From assembly GCA_038501625.1 (NCBI GenBank), contig JAZAYU010000010.1, positions 620,001-684,000 on the forward strand: DNA of 64,000 nt, read 5' to 3'. This document shows, in pieces, positions 1 through 12,384 of this stretch. Below the pieces are notes generated by a model. The model did no database searches. It had not been told where the DNA came from and was given only the letters and a program-made list of their open reading frames with translations. Each line of letters begins with the position of its first letter. Within the stretch, counting starts at the first letter, position 1. The translations under genes were made by a program, and so were the position numbers. This DNA is from Corbicula japonica (Eukaryota > Mollusca > Bivalvia > Venerida > Cyrenidae).

Positions 1-70
1 GAACTTCCGGTACAAGCCGAGTTTGACACAACGCTACAGTCACTGTCCAGAGTGCAGGCACTATTTAAAA
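1..70 (-). CDS. EB/EGF-like module exon, cut by window edge (module 19)
   Basis: The first half of a module is visible: acceptor AG just above position 70, then VLNSACTLDSDCSVVSNSAC in frame. The exon continues below position 1, so its donor is not seen. It is the last module visible and shows that the gene continues past the window. Confidence 0.8.
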
Positions 71-501
71 CTGGAAAATTCATCTAGGATTACGATTTAT
101 GGTCAACATTTGCATGACAACTAATATGTATTAGATCATATGAGTCAAATTTAGTCATTGCAATCACTGAAAGATATACAAATTCATAAATATTCACTTG
201 CTTTCTTCTAACGGTCATTTGACTGCTACCGTTACTGTGCAATGATATTAAATAAATAAATAGGTTTGTTGCTAGTAAACATAATGATAACTTAATGGTT
301 CCTTGTTTAAAATGAATTGTGTTAAATATAAAGCTGCATTCATTGTCTAGGTGAATTGACTAGATAGAATAATACGTGCTTGAACTGAAAAGAAATGAAA
401 AAAGAATAGTTCATCTGGTTTGAATATATTTTTAAACTGTTTCACATTTAAGAGAAAATATATTTTGATGTAACGAAAATAAAACAAAACATGCAAGACA
501 C

Positions 502-636
502 CTTTGGTACATGATAACTGATCAGACGATGGTTTGTATCCTGGTTTACATGTGCACATCTTACTCGAACTTCCGGTACATGCCGAGTTTAATACAGAGC
601 TACATTCAATGTCCAGAGTACAGGCACTATTTAGAA
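502..636 (-). CDS. EB/EGF-like module exon (module 18)
   Basis: A 135-bp exon, phase 1 at both ends, with intact AG acceptor and GT donor. All six cysteines are present and no stop occurs. It differs from its neighbours in the first half (LDIECSSVLNSAC) and has a methionine before the fourth cysteine. Open reading continues past the donor by chance into the intron. Confidence 0.85.
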
Positions 637-1073
637 CTGGAAAGCATACATATGTCTACTCTAGTATTTAGTGTAAACATTTAAAAATAAAAATATAAGG
701 CCATTTTAAACTTACTAACAAATACTTAAATCAAAATATATTTTAGAAGGTTCTTTGATGTTGATTTTCTTGGTTAGCGTATTGTGATCCGTAAAATATT
801 ATATAAAGTTTTAGTAAAAATGAAGATAGCTAGAGCGTTAAGAGACAAAATAAATTGTGTTCCAAATAGAGAAACTGTCATTGTCCTAAGAGCATTGAGT
901 TGTTAGAAACTACTCTTATTAAATCATTCTGTCATGATAATAATATGTTACGTGCAATATAACTTTGTAGGCGAAAGAATCGTTCATCTGGTTCGAATAT
1001 GTTTTACACTATTTAACATTTAAGAGAAAATATATTTTGATGTAACGAAAATCAAACAAAACATGCAAGACAC

Positions 1074-1208
1074 CTTTGGTACATGTTAACTGATCAGATG
1101 ATTGTGTGTATTCGGCTTGACATGTACACGTCTTACTCACACTTCCGCTACAAGCCGAGTATGATACAGCGCTACAGTCACTGTCAAGAGTGCAGGCACT
1201 ATCTAGAA
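1074..1208 (-). CDS. EB/EGF-like module exon (module 17)
   Basis: A 135-bp, phase 1-1 exon. The usual CKPGYKPSSDQ stretch is altered to CQAEYTQSSDQ, but all six cysteines remain. The intron sequence after the donor is nearly identical to that of the 502-636 exon, so exon and intron were duplicated together as a unit of about 570 bp. Confidence 0.85.
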
Positions 1209-1629
1209 CTGGAGGAGGCATATATGTCTAGTGTATGATTACTAGTTATGATTAACATTCACAAGACAACAAAAAGGTATTGTCATATTAATAACAAAAA
1301 CATATAATAACTATTTTAAATAAATAAATATCTTAATAATTTGCTTCCTTATTGACGGTTGTTTGAGTTCCTTCTTTCTTGCACAGTGTATTACATGTAT
1401 CACACCTCCAAAACGATTAAGGTTAAGTGTAAATACAGACGAGTGTTTCCAGTTAAAACCACACTTACAATGCGGTCATTTAATTAGAAGCAACGGTACC
1501 TGCCTACTTAAACAAATGGCTGAAATTAAAAATGGATTGTCCACCTGGCTTGAAGTCTTTTTTTAACTTAATTTAACATTTCAGAGAACAATCATACTGC
1601 TATGGAAATAGCTTGTACGTTAAAGATAC

Positions 1630-1764
1630 CTTTAGTACATGATAACTGATCTGACGAAGGTTTGTATCCAGGTTTACATGCACATGTCTTACTGGAACTT
1701 CCAGAACAAGCCATGTTTGACACAGCGCTACAGTCACTGTCCAGAGTGCAGGCACTATTATGAA
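1630..1764 (-). CDS. EB/EGF-like module exon (module 16)
   Basis: A 135-bp, phase 1-1 exon reading VHNSACTLDSDCSAVSNMAC, then CACKPGYKPSSDQLSC. All six cysteines and both splice dinucleotides are intact. A gap of about 1.4 kb to the next module exon holds a SINE fragment and an inverted pair of repeat A. Confidence 0.85.
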
Positions 1765-2235
1765 CTGAAAAATGCACATATGTTTTTCTAGAATTATGAT
1801 AAAAGATCAGGATTTACTAATTAATTAAAATAATTAAGTCATACTGTCAATATTTATAATCAATGGGATATATACTAATTTAAAACCTTAAATCGATATT
1901 TATAGACGACTCTTTGCCTGACTAGGTTAGCGCTTATGGTGCCGAATCATGCCCTATAAAGCTTTTAGTAAAAATGAAAGTAGCTTGAATGTTAAGAATC
2001 AGAATAAATGTGTGCAACATAGAGCTTCAGTCATTGTTTTAAGCGCATTGACTAGTAAGAAACGACGGAAAACGCCAAAACCATGAATATTATAACTGAT
2101 CAGACAATGCAATATATAAAAGATGTCTCTTTAAGACATTTACTACATGATAAAGTAAATAAGTTCAGATTTTAATCACCGGAAAAAAATTATTATAACA
2201 AACCACAACTCCTTGACTTGCTATCTTTCTTATGG

Positions 2236-2312
2236 TTATTTTTCGCCGTGACGGTGCGGGTTCGCTCCCAGGTAGAGGCAATATCATTAAATTTTGATGG
2301 ACGGTCGTATAG
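2236..2312 (+). repeat. tRNA-derived SINE fragment
   Basis: Contains a box-B-like GGTTCGCTCCC followed by AGGTAGAGGCAATATCATT. The same sequence occurs on the minus strand at about 50162-50290, where more of the element is preserved. It lies in an intron of the module gene. Confidence 0.55.
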
Positions 2313-2351
2313 CGTTACCGAAAAAACATTGAGTTTGTAGTGTAAATACAA

Positions 2352-2740
2352 AGATTAAAAGGGAACTTTAAAAGCCTCTTAACACGACACATATCAAATA
2401 TTGAAGGCTCAATTTCGTTGATCCTGTTCATGTGCTGTAATGGAAATGCATATAACTGCCCTTGCCGCCTAGTACTGGGTTAAGCGCAACTCAATTATGA
2501 TACGTAACTGGTTTACAGTGTTCATTTTAGACGACCACAATGGAAATAAGGGTTAATTTTACCCTTTTGCGTCACCCTTATTGATGTAAATACTGATTTG
2601 CGCTCAACCAGGGGCTAGGCGGTGTGGGCAGTAATATGCATTTTCATTACATTCCATGAACAGACTCAATCAAACCAAGCCTGCAATATTTTCACATTTG
2701 TCGTGATCGGTTGCTTTCGAAGTTCCCTTTTCATAATTTT
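2352..2740. repeat. Inverted pair of dispersed repeat A
   Basis: One copy of repeat A runs forward (about 2352-2510) and a second runs in reverse (about 2592-2734), with a short spacer between them. The arms share the GGGAACTTTxAAAGCC start, the GAGCCTG/CAGGCTC hairpin and the GGGCAGTAAT block. The pair could fold into a large stem. It sits in the intron between modules 16 and 15. Confidence 0.7.
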
Positions 2741-3049
2741 GATTATCATATTATGTTGATTGACATGGCTGTCTTAATTCATAAATGAATTGTTTTGTTG
2801 TTTTATTGTATGTTTAATTGAGTTCCCATGTGATTATAAATTTTATGATGAAATAAATCTATCTATCTAGAGTTTCAGTCATTGTTATAAGTGTATCCCC
2901 TACCTAGAACCGACAGTTCTCGCCTACTAATCATACTTGCCTGAAACTAAAATTAATTGATCAACTGGCGATCTATACATTTTGTTTTCAGCAGTATTTT
3001 GCATTTAAGAGAATATTCACGCTGCTATGAAAAACTACGTGCAAGATAC

Positions 3050-3184
3050 CTATTATACATGATAACTGGTCAGTTGATGGTTTGTATCCAGGTTTACATG
3101 TGCACGTCTTACTGGAACTTCCGGTACAAGCTGAGTTTGATACAGCGATACAGTCACTGTCTTGAGTGCAGGCACTATTTAGAA
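3050..3184 (-). CDS. EB/EGF-like module exon (module 15)
   Basis: A 135-bp, phase 1-1 exon with all six cysteines (SACTQDSDCIAVSNSAC, then CTCKPGYKPSTDQLSC). Splice sites are intact. It ends CIIG rather than CTKG, a subtype shared with modules 12 and 2. Confidence 0.85.
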
Positions 3185-3696
3185 CTGTACAATTAACACA
3201 GTCATGTTACTTCTTGGATTACGCTTTATTTTTAACATTTACGTACTACATGTAAAGAATATTAATTCATCTTTTTATTACTGGAACATGTAACAAACTC
3301 TTACAGTTTAACCCGCTATCATACTTGTTGTTATTTGATTGACTTATCTGATTATCTAATTGATTGTTATCGGATTATGTTACCGAATAAATCATTAAGT
3401 TTTGAGGTGAGATAGTTGTTAATAGGACGTTAGTGATTTAATGCAGATGTATTTAGTATAGAGCAGCAGCTGTTGTTTAAGTGCGTTCACTACCTAGACC
3501 GACGGTTCTCGCCTACGACAAACGCATGCTTGAAATAAAAAGTGAATTGTTTACCTTGTTAGTAATTTTTTAAACTTTATTTTGCATTTTAGAGAATATT
3601 CGTGTTGCTCCTTGCTAGAAATGTTACTTTTTAAACTTTATTTTGCATTTTATAGAATATTTATGTTGCTATAAAAAAGCACAACGTGCAAGATAC

Positions 3697-3822
3697 CTAG
3701 AATACATGATAACTGATCAGATGATGGTTTGTATCCAGGTTTACATGTACACAAACTTCCACTACAAGCCGAGTTTGATAGAGCGCTACAGTCACCTTCT
3801 TGGGTGCAGCCACTATTTAGAA
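3697..3822 (-). CDS. EB/EGF-like module exon, short form (module 14)
   Basis: A 126-bp exon, three codons shorter between the third and fourth cysteines (SACSGSLCTCKPGYK). Six cysteines and phase 1-1 are kept. The same short form recurs at 5387-5512, which suggests that pairs of exons were duplicated together. Confidence 0.85.
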
Positions 3823-4254
3823 CTGGAAAACATACATTTCTGTTCTAAAATTTCAATTAATAATTAACTTTTCCCTGTAACAAAACTTTATCATTATGTT
3901 GTATTACAATCACTGGAACATATACCAACATCTGAACCTGAACTCGTTTCCTTTTGGTTGATTGTTTGACTTCCTTAGTGATTGCATTATGAAATCGAAT
4001 ATCAAATAATTAATTTTGTCGTGAATTTAATGAAACATAATCTGTGTTTTAAGTAAACAAAATGTGCGTTTAATGCAGAACTATAACTATTGCCATTAGT
4101 GGATTGGAAATTAGAACTGACGTTTATAACCTACCTGTGACAAATGCCTCATATTCAAAATGAAGTATTTATTCGGCTAGAAGGTTTAATTTTAAGACAG
4201 TTTTATATCATAAAAAATCATTCTGCCATGAAAAAAATATGACATGCAAGATAC

Positions 4255-4389
4255 CTATGGTACATGATAACTGATCTGACGATGGTTTGTATCCAGGTTT
4301 GCATGTGCACGTCTTACTCGAACTTCCTGTACAAACCGAGTTTGATACTGCGCTACAGTCACTGTCCAGAGTGCAGGCACTATTTATAA
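4255..4389 (-). CDS. EB/EGF-like module exon (module 13)
   Basis: A 135-bp, phase 1-1 exon close to the family consensus (VINSACTLDSDCSAVSNSVC, then CTCKPGYKPSSDQLSC). Both splice sites are intact. A conserved intron block (TTAAGAGAATATT with ATGCTGC) lies just past the donor here, as for most modules. Confidence 0.87.
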
Positions 4390-4755
4390 CTGTAAAATGC
4401 ACATATGTCTCTTTTAGAATTGCAAGACAACAAAAATTTAAGTAAAATGGCAACAACTCGATACATTTTAATGATTGCTTGATCGAATCTGTTATCTTAT
4501 ACATATATATTTTAATACCAAATCAAGTGAATAAAGACTTAAGTAATTATAGCACTATGTTAAATAAAGAGCTACAGTTGTTTTTATTTTTCCTAGTGCA
4601 TATACAAGTCAGAAACGACGGTTGTTTCTTATTTAATACACCTTATGTCTAAAATAAGTTGTTCACCTGGCTTGGAATATTATTATTTATATTGTTTTAC
4701 ATTTGAGAGAATAAGCAATGCTGTAATGACAATAAAAGTAAAATGTGCAAGATAC

Positions 4756-4884
4756 CTATTATACATGACAACTGATCAGACGATGGTTTGTATCCGGGTT
4801 TACATGAGCACGTCAAAGTTCCACTACATGCCGAGTTTGATACAGCACTACAGTCACTGTCTTGAGTGCAGGCGCTATTTAGAA
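4756..4884 (-). CDS. EB/EGF-like module exon (module 12)
   Basis: A 129-bp, phase 1-1 exon reading VLNSACTQDSDCSAVSNSAC, then SGTLTCSCKPGYKPSSDQ. Six cysteines are intact, with a loop two codons shorter before the fourth cysteine. Confidence 0.87.
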
Positions 4885-5386
4885 CTAGAAAATAAACACA
4901 TGTCTCGTGCAAGATTACGCTTTATTATTGACATTTACCATACGACAATGAATAAAAATTATTGTCACTGGAACACATACCTAACTAAAAGGAGCCTTAT
5001 AAATTGAACATTTGATCGATATTTTAGGATTTTGCTGTGTTCGTATATCCAACTCGTAAACTTTACACCGTTATCTTTCTGATGGTTAATTGAATGGCTT
5101 GATTATGTTGTGTTTTTTTAATTGTCGAATAAAGTCTTAAGTTAGAAGTGTTAATAAAGATTCGTTATTAGTACAAAATCACTATGTTCTACAATGTATT
5201 TAGAGCTGTAGTTTTGTTCTTCTTGCATTGACTACACAGAACCGACGAGGTTCTCATCTACTTATAACGCTTGCCTTATATTTGCAATTAATTGTTCAAC
5301 TGGTTTGACGTTTTAATTATAAGTCCGGTTTACACATTTAAGAGAATATTAATGCTGCATTTAAAAAAATAGAACATGCAAGATAC

Positions 5387-5512
5387 CTGTGATACATGAT
5401 GACCGGTCAGCAGATTGTTTGTATCCAGGTTTACATGTACACAAACTTCCACTACAAGCCGAGTTTGACACAACGCTACAGTCACTTTCTTGAGTGCAGT
5501 CACTATTTAGAA
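5387..5512 (-). CDS. EB/EGF-like module exon, short form (module 11)
   Basis: A 126-bp, phase 1-1 exon of the same short subtype as 3697-3822 (CSGSLCTCKPGYK). It has the substitutions KQSADRSSC near its end. No stop is present and the splice dinucleotides are intact. Confidence 0.85.
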
Positions 5513-5951
5513 CTGGAGAAAACACATGACTGTGTCGTTTAGGATTATGATATATGATTGACGTTTACTGCGCAACAAAAATTACGAGTTTTGTCATTTT
5601 TCCAACTTCTGGAACACATACTATCTCTAACAATTTGACTCTCTACTTCTTCAATGGTTGTTTGACTGGCTCATTTGTTCTATTACAAGCATTATGATCG
5701 TGATTATAGAATGAATGACATAACAGTCAAATAACACCTTGTTCTGAAGAGAGTTGAAGTCTATTGCCCTAATTGCATTTACTTGTTAAAAACATTTTTA
5801 TATTATTATACAGCAATTACCGATTAAAAACGATATCTAAATATCAAATTCATTGTCCATCTTTATTCACTGGCTTTATGTTGAAAAATTATGTTTTTAC
5901 ATTAAAGGAAATAGTAATGTTGCCATCAAAGAACTTAAATGTCCAAGATAC

Positions 5952-6086
5952 CTATGGCACATGATAACTGATCGGAAGATGGTTTGTATCCAGGTTTACA
6001 TGTACACGTCTTATTGGAACTTCCGGTACAAGCCGAGTTTGATACAGAGCTACAGTCACCGTCCAGAGTGCAGGCATTATTTAGAA
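5952..6086 (-). CDS. EB/EGF-like module exon (module 10)
   Basis: A 135-bp, phase 1-1 exon (VLNNACTLDGDCSSVSNSAC, then NKTCTCKPGYKPSSDQLSC). All six cysteines are present. A plus-strand open frame across this segment is a shadow without its own splice or start signals. Confidence 0.87.
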
Positions 6087-6456
6087 CTGGAAACGCAAAT
6101 ATGTCTCTTCTAGGTGTTCGATTTATGATTAACATTTACTATTAATACAACATAAAATTACTCTGTCATATATCAATCAGTGGAACATATACCAACTCTT
6201 ACACTTTGACTTGCTTTATTTTCAATGGTTGTTTTACTGACTCCGTTATCTTATTACACCTATTTAATTATAAAAATGATACTAGAATGACTAGTTAGAA
6301 CCAATGGTTGATGCCTACATATAACACATGCATGATATTGAAAAATGTATTGGCCACCTGGCTTGACAGTTTTTAAGTTTTATAAAATAATCAGCTGTAT
6401 GTTTAATAGTAAGGAGAATCATCATCTCGCCTTGAAAATCAAATAATTCACGATAC

Positions 6457-6579
6457 CTGTTGTACACGATAACTTATCAGCAGACGAAGTGTATCCAGGT
6501 TTACATGTACACGTTCCACTACACTCCGCGTCTGGTACAGCACTACATTCACTGTCCTGACTGCAGTCACTTTCTAGAA
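6457..6579 (-). CDS. EB/EGF-like module exon, shortest form (module 9)
   Basis: A 123-bp, phase 1-1 exon, the shortest of the set. It reads VLESDCSQDSECSAVPDAEC, then SGTCTCKPGYTSSADKLSC. The loop between the third and fourth cysteines is only three residues, yet all six cysteines are kept. Its VPDAEC segment resembles the exon at 13030-13155. Confidence 0.85.
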
Positions 6580-7050
6580 CTATAATGTATGAGTGTAGTG
6601 TATTTGATATGTTAATCACACTGAAATAATGCTAGCACCTCTTGTATTATGATGCGCATACTCTTTATACCATTGGTAATATTCTCGTTCGTACATTGGT
6701 ATTGTAATGGAGTATTTAAGTAGCCACCAAACTACCAAGTTCTTCTCTTATTACTGTCCGCAACACAAAAAGGAGGGTCACGCATTTATTGTTTGAATCC
6801 ATTATTGTTTGTTCATTTTTGCCAAGAATCCTTTTTCAACTGTTTTCCGCACTCAATAATATGTTATTTATTAAAAATAAACATGTGTTGCATTACCAAC
6901 AAACGTGTAAAATGGCACCAGTATTAGTATTTGAAGCTTTTATAATGCTTACAGTTCGTTCATATCTACTTGAAGTCTTTTTAAACATGTGTGTACATGT
7001 TATATTTTATTCATTATGCCATCAACAACAAAGTAAGCACGTGCTATATA

Positions 7051-7096
7051 TTTGTGGTACATGATAGATGATTAAAAGACATTTTGTGTCCGGGTT
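7051..7096 (-). pseudogene. Decayed module exon relic
   Basis: On the minus strand this reads PGHKMSFNHLSCTT, matching the PGYKPSSDQLSCT end of a module. No recognisable first half, acceptor or full cysteine set accompanies it. It is best read as a dead copy between modules 9 and 8. Confidence 0.55.
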
Positions 7097-7503
7097 AAGC
7101 AATTTCCTTTAATTGTCTTTTTCAGTCGCCTGATAGAGCGAAATTGAAACGTTTGTAATTTAGTTCCAGCGGGTAATACATAAGCTATCCCCGACAAAAT
7201 ATTTTATCAGATACTTTTCTAGGTTCCTTAAGAAAGTTATAGAAAAGAAATCATTGTAAATGTGTTTAAGCATGTTAAGTCTGGACCAATTTTATAAAAA
7301 AGGCTCTTGTAGTTGTATTTATCAAAGAAATCGATATATGACATCATTTGTGTAAACTTTCAAAACAACATTGGTTCTGGGAATGTGGTCAAACTGATGA
7401 TAGTTTAAAACGATTTGTGCATCTGGGCCATTTTAACATACCGTACGGAATTATTAATAGGTCAAAAAGATACTCACAGTTTTGTGGATACTACCGTATA
7501 GGT

Positions 7504-7625
7504 TAAGGTTCCGTGCCATCTGATTATGATCTGCACTGTACGATCTTTGATTTAATAGGTTATTACTGACCAAAGGCACAACAATGCAGATCTTGATCAG
7601 ACGGAACGTATGTGCGAGCATAACT
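7504..7625. repeat. Inverted-repeat (hairpin) element
   Basis: Arms of the type TTCCGTGCCATCTGATTATG and CTTGATCAGACGGAACGT face each other around an AT-rich centre and could form a stem. The same arm motif (TCTGATxxxGATxTGCACTG) occurs as a tighter hairpin at about 60131-60200. Probably a MITE. Confidence 0.5.
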
Positions 7626-7843
7626 GGAAGAGTTAAGTTTCAAACTTAAGATGATTTTTTGCATGAAGTGGTCAGCTTGAGAAAATACGTCATTTTATAT
7701 ATTTTTGTAATAATTGTTGACTAACGCGGACGACTAGTTTTTCGGCCGAAAAATTACTTAAACATATGAGGCTTGTTATTACACATCTTCAACATTTAAG
7801 AGAATATTCATGCTGCCGTGAAAAAATAAAATAGGCGACATAC

Positions 7844-7978
7844 CTGTGTTACATGATAACTGATCAGACGATATTACAGATCCAGGTTTACATGTACATG
7901 TCATATTCGAACTTCCGGTACAAGCCGAGTTTGATACAGTGCTACAGTCACTGTCGTCATAACATTCACTATTTAGAA
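7844..7978 (-). CDS. EB/EGF-like module exon (module 8)
   Basis: A 135-bp, phase 1-1 exon with diverged ends (SECYDDSDCSTVSNSAC, then CKPGSVISSDQLSC). The usual GY after the fifth cysteine's KP is replaced by GS. All six cysteines and the splice sites remain, so it is probably functional. Confidence 0.83.
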
Positions 7979-8242
7979 CTGGAAAATACACACAACTCAA
8001 ATTTACCTTTACTTAACAACAAAAAAAAATTAAGATGTATTGCAACCGATTCTTAAAATCGCTTTTAAAAATTGCTGTAGTTACCGTTTTTACAAGGAAA
8101 TGAGTTTTACGTCACTTTTAGTCGCTGAAAAGACTTGACTAACAAGAGAGACAATATCATTTTTAATATTATCAACTGTTACATTACATTTTAGAGGATA
8201 TTCATGAATATTCATGAAAATAAAATAAAATGTACAAGATAC

Positions 8243-8377
8243 CTGTGTTACATGATAAATAATGAATAGACGGTATGTATCCAGGTTTACATGCACACGT
8301 CATATCCATATCTACACTACACACTGTGTCTGATAGGGCACTACAGTCACTGTCTTGAGTGCATTGACTATCTAGAA
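8243..8377 (-). CDS. EB/EGF-like module exon (module 7)
   Basis: A 135-bp, phase 1-1 exon (VLDSQCTQDSDCSALSDTVC, then CACKPGYIPSIHYLSC). Six cysteines are intact. The large 35-bp minisatellite starts about 100 bp upstream of its acceptor. Confidence 0.85.
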
Positions 8378-8481
8378 CTATAAGAAAAGAAAAGGTCGCA
8401 CATTCAACGTTTGACATTGTTATTGTTTGTTTATTCCGGCTTGGAGTCTTTATTTTAATTGTTGTCCGCTTTTCATAATAG

Positions 8482-11400
8482 TTTAGACTTCCATTAAGAA
8501 ACGTGTTCAATCATCAGTTAGACTGCCATTAAAAACGTGTACATTCATCAATTAGACAGCCATTAAGAAACGTGTTCAGTCATCAATTAGACAGCAATTA
8601 AAAAGCATGTACAACCATCGATTAGACTGCCATTAAGAAACGTGTTCAGTCATCAATAAGACTGCCATTAAAAACGTGTACAGTCATCAATTAGACTGCC
8701 ATTAATATACGTGTTCAGTCATCAATTAAACTGCCATTAAGAAACGTGTTCAGTCATCAATTAGACTGCCATTAAGAAACGTGTTCAGTCATCAATTAGA
8801 CTGCCATTAAGAAACCTGTTCAGTCATCAATTAGTGTGCCATTAAGAAACGTGTAGAGGCATCAGTTAGACTGGCATTAAAAACGTGTTCAGTCATCAAT
8901 TAGACTGCCATTAAAAACGTGTACAGTCATCAATTAGACTGCCATTAAAAACGTGTTCAGTCATCAATTAGACTGCCATTAAGAAACGTGTCCAGTCATC
9001 AATTAGACTGCCATTAAGAAACCTGTTCAGTCATCAATTAGTCTGCCATTAAGAAACGTGTACAGTCATCAATTAGACTGCCATTAAAAACGTGTTCAGT
9101 CATCAATAAAACTGCCATTAAGAAACGTGTTCAGTCATCAATTAGACTGCCATTAAGAAACCTGTTCAGTCATCAATTAGACTGCCATTAAGAAACCTGT
9201 TCAGTCATCAATTAGACTGCCATTAAGAAACCTGTTCAGTCATCAATTAGACTGCCATTAAGAAACCTGTTCAGTCATCAATTAGTTTGCCATTTAGAAA
9301 CGTGTACAGTCATCAATTAGACTGCCATTAAGAAACGTGTTCAGTCATCAATTAGACTGCCATTAAGAAACCTGTTCCGTCATCAATTAGTCTGCCATTA
9401 AGAAACGTGTGCAGTCATTAATTAAACTGCCATTAAGAAACGTGTTCAGTCATCAATTAGACTGCCATTAAGAAACGTGTACAGTCATCAATTGGACTGC
9501 CATTAAGAAATATGTATTCATCAATTAGACTGTCATTAAGAAACATGTACAGACACCAATTAGACTGCCATTAAGAAACGTGTTGAGTCATCAATTTGAC
9601 TGCCATTAAGAAACGTGTACAGTCATCAAGTTGACTGCCATTAAAAACGTGTACAGTCATCAATTAGACTGCCATTAAGAAACGTGTTTAGTCATCAATT
9701 AGACTGCCATTACCAAACGTGTACAGTGATCAATTATACTGCCATGAAGAAACGTGTTCAGTCATCAATTAGACTGCCATTAAGATCAATTAAACTGCCA
9801 TTAACAAACGTGTTCAGTCATCAATTAGACTGCCATTAAGAAACGTGTACAGTCATCAATAAGACTGAAATTAAAATGTGTTCAGTCATCAATTAGACTG
9901 CCATTAAGAAACGTGTTCAGTCATCAATTAGACTGCCATTAAGAAACCTGTTCAGTCATAAATTAGTCTTCCATTAAGCAAAGTTGTACAGTCATCAATT
10001 AGACTGGCATTAAGAAACGTGTTCAGTCATCAATTAGACTGCCATTATAAAACGTGTACAGTTATCAATTAGACTGCCATTTAGAAATGTTCAGTCATCA
10101 ATTAGACTGCCATTAAGAAACATGTAGTCATCAATTAGACTGCCATTAAGAAACGTGTACAGTCATCAATTAGACTGCCATCAAGAAAAGTGTTGAGTCG
10201 TCAATTAGTCTGCCATTTAGAAACGTGTACAGTCATCAATTAGACTGCCATTAAGAAACGTGTTCAGTTATCAATTAGACTGCCATTAAGAAACCTGTTC
10301 AGTCATCAATTAGTTTGCCATTAAGAAACGTGTACAGTCATCAATCAAACTGCCATTAAGAAACGTGTTCAATCATCAATTAGACTGCCATTAAGAAACG
10401 TGTACATTCATCAATTAGACTGCCATTAAGAAACATGTATTCATCAATTAGACTGTCGTTAATAAACATGTACAGTCACCAATTAGACTGCCATTAAGAA
10501 ACGTGTACAGTCATCAATTTGACTGCCCTTAAGAAACGTGTACAGTCATCCATTTGACTGCCCTTAAGAAACGTGTTCAGTCATCAATTAGACTGCCATT
10601 AAAAAACGTGTTCAGTCATCAATTAGACTGCAATTATGAAACGTGTACAGTCATCAATTAGACTGCCATAACGAAACGTGTGCAGTCATCAATTAGACTG
10701 CCATTAAGAAACCTGTTCAGTCATCAATTAGACTGCCATTAAGAAACGTGTAGAGGCATCAGTTAGACTGCCATTAAGAAACGTGTTCAGTCATCAATTA
10801 GACTGCCATTAAAAAACGTGTACAGTCATCAATTAGACTGCCATTAAAAACGTGTTCAGTCATCAATTAGACTGCCATTAAGAAACGTGTTTATTCATCA
10901 ATTAGACTGCCATTAAGAAACCTGTTCAGTCATCAATTAGTCTGCCATTAAGAAACATGTACATTCATCAATTAGACTGCCATTAAGAAACGTGTTCAGT
11001 CATCAATTAGACTGCCATTACAAAACGTGTACAGTTATCAATTAGACTGCCATTAAGAAACGTGTTCGGTCATCAATTAAACTGCCATTAAGAAACATGT
11101 AGTCATCAATTAGACTGCCATTAAGAAACGTCTACAGTCATCAATTAGACTGCCATTAAGAAAAGCGTTGAGTCATCAATTAGTCTGCCATTTAGAATCG
11201 TCTACAGTCATCAATTAGACTGCCATTAAGAAACGTTTTGAGTCATCAATTGCCATTAAGAAACCTGTTCAGTCATCAATTAGTCTGCCATTAAGAAACG
11301 TGTACAGTCATCAATTAAACTGCCATTAACAAACGTGTTCAGTCATCAATTAGACTGCCATTAAGAAACGTGTACAGTCATCAATTAGACTGCCATTAAA

Positions 11401-12372
11401 ATGTGTTCAGTCATCAATTAGACTGCCATTAAGAAACGTGTTCAGTCATCAATAAGACTGCCATTAAGAAACCTGTTCAGTCATCAATTAGTCTGCCATT
11501 AAGAAACGTGTACAGTCATCAATTAGACTGGCGTTAAGAAACGTGTTCAGTCATCAATTAGACTGCCATTACAAAACGTGTACAGTTATCAATTAGAATG
11601 CCATTAAGAAACGTGTTCAGTCATCAATTAGACTGCCATTAAGAAACATGTAGTCATCAATTAGACTGCCATTAAAAAACGTGTACAGTTATCAATTAGA
11701 CTGCCATTAAGAAAAGTGTTGAGTCGTCAATTAGTCTGCCATTTAGAAACTAGTACAGTCATCAATTAGACTGCCATTAAGAAACGTGTTCAGTCATCAA
11801 TTAGACTGCCATTAAGAAACCTGTTCAGTCATCAGTTAGTTTGCCATTAAGAAACGTGTACAGTCATCAATTAAACTACCATAAAAAACGTGTTCAGTCA
11901 TCAATTAGACTGCCATTAAGAAACGTGTACATTCATCAATTAGACTGCCATTAAGAAACATGTATTCATCAATTAGACTGTCATTAATAAACATGTACAG
12001 TCACCGATTAGACTGCCATTAAGAAACGTGTTGAGTCATCAATTTGACTGCCATTAAGAAACGTGTACAGTCATCAATTGACTGCCCTTGAGAAACGTGT
12101 TCAGTCATCAATTAGACTGCCATTAAGAAACGTGTTCAGTCATCAATTAGACTGCCATTATGAAACGTGTACAGTCATCAATTAGACTGCCATAACGAAA
12201 CGTGTGCAGTCATCAATTAGACTGCCATTAAGAAACGTGTTCAGTCATCAATTAGACTGCCATTAAGAAACGTGTTCAGTCATCAATTAGACTGCCATTA
12301 AGAAACGTGTACAGTCATCAATTAGACTGCCATTAAGAAACGTGTTCAGTCATCAATTAGACTGCCATTAAA
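8482..12372. repeat. 35-bp minisatellite, about 110 copies
   Basis: Head-to-tail copies of a 35-bp unit of the form TCATCAATTAGACTGCCATT followed by AAGAAACGTGTTCAG. Common variants are CCTGTTCAG, GTGTACAG, AAAAACG and TTAGTCTGCC. Many units are near-identical and a few are shortened (for example CATGTAGTCATC). Variant units recur at a displacement of about 1,525 bp, so part of the array was duplicated as a block. It fills most of the intron between modules 7 and 6. It is not a CRISPR array: there are no unique spacers. Confidence 0.97.
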
Positions 12373-12384
12373 AAAGAAATGTAT

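Noticed and set aside
2090..2115. Possible further module exon relic (ATAACTGATCAGACAATG)
   Set aside because: Only about 18 bp match a module end and nothing else aligns, too little to annotate.
5853..6113. Plus-strand frames rich in Y, C and S over the module exons
   Set aside because: They are antisense shadows. The minus-strand reading has conserved cysteines, splice sites and phases at every copy.
8482..12372. CRISPR-like regular repeats
   Set aside because: The 35-bp units are contiguous with no unique spacers, lie in an intron of a eukaryotic gene, and vary like a minisatellite.
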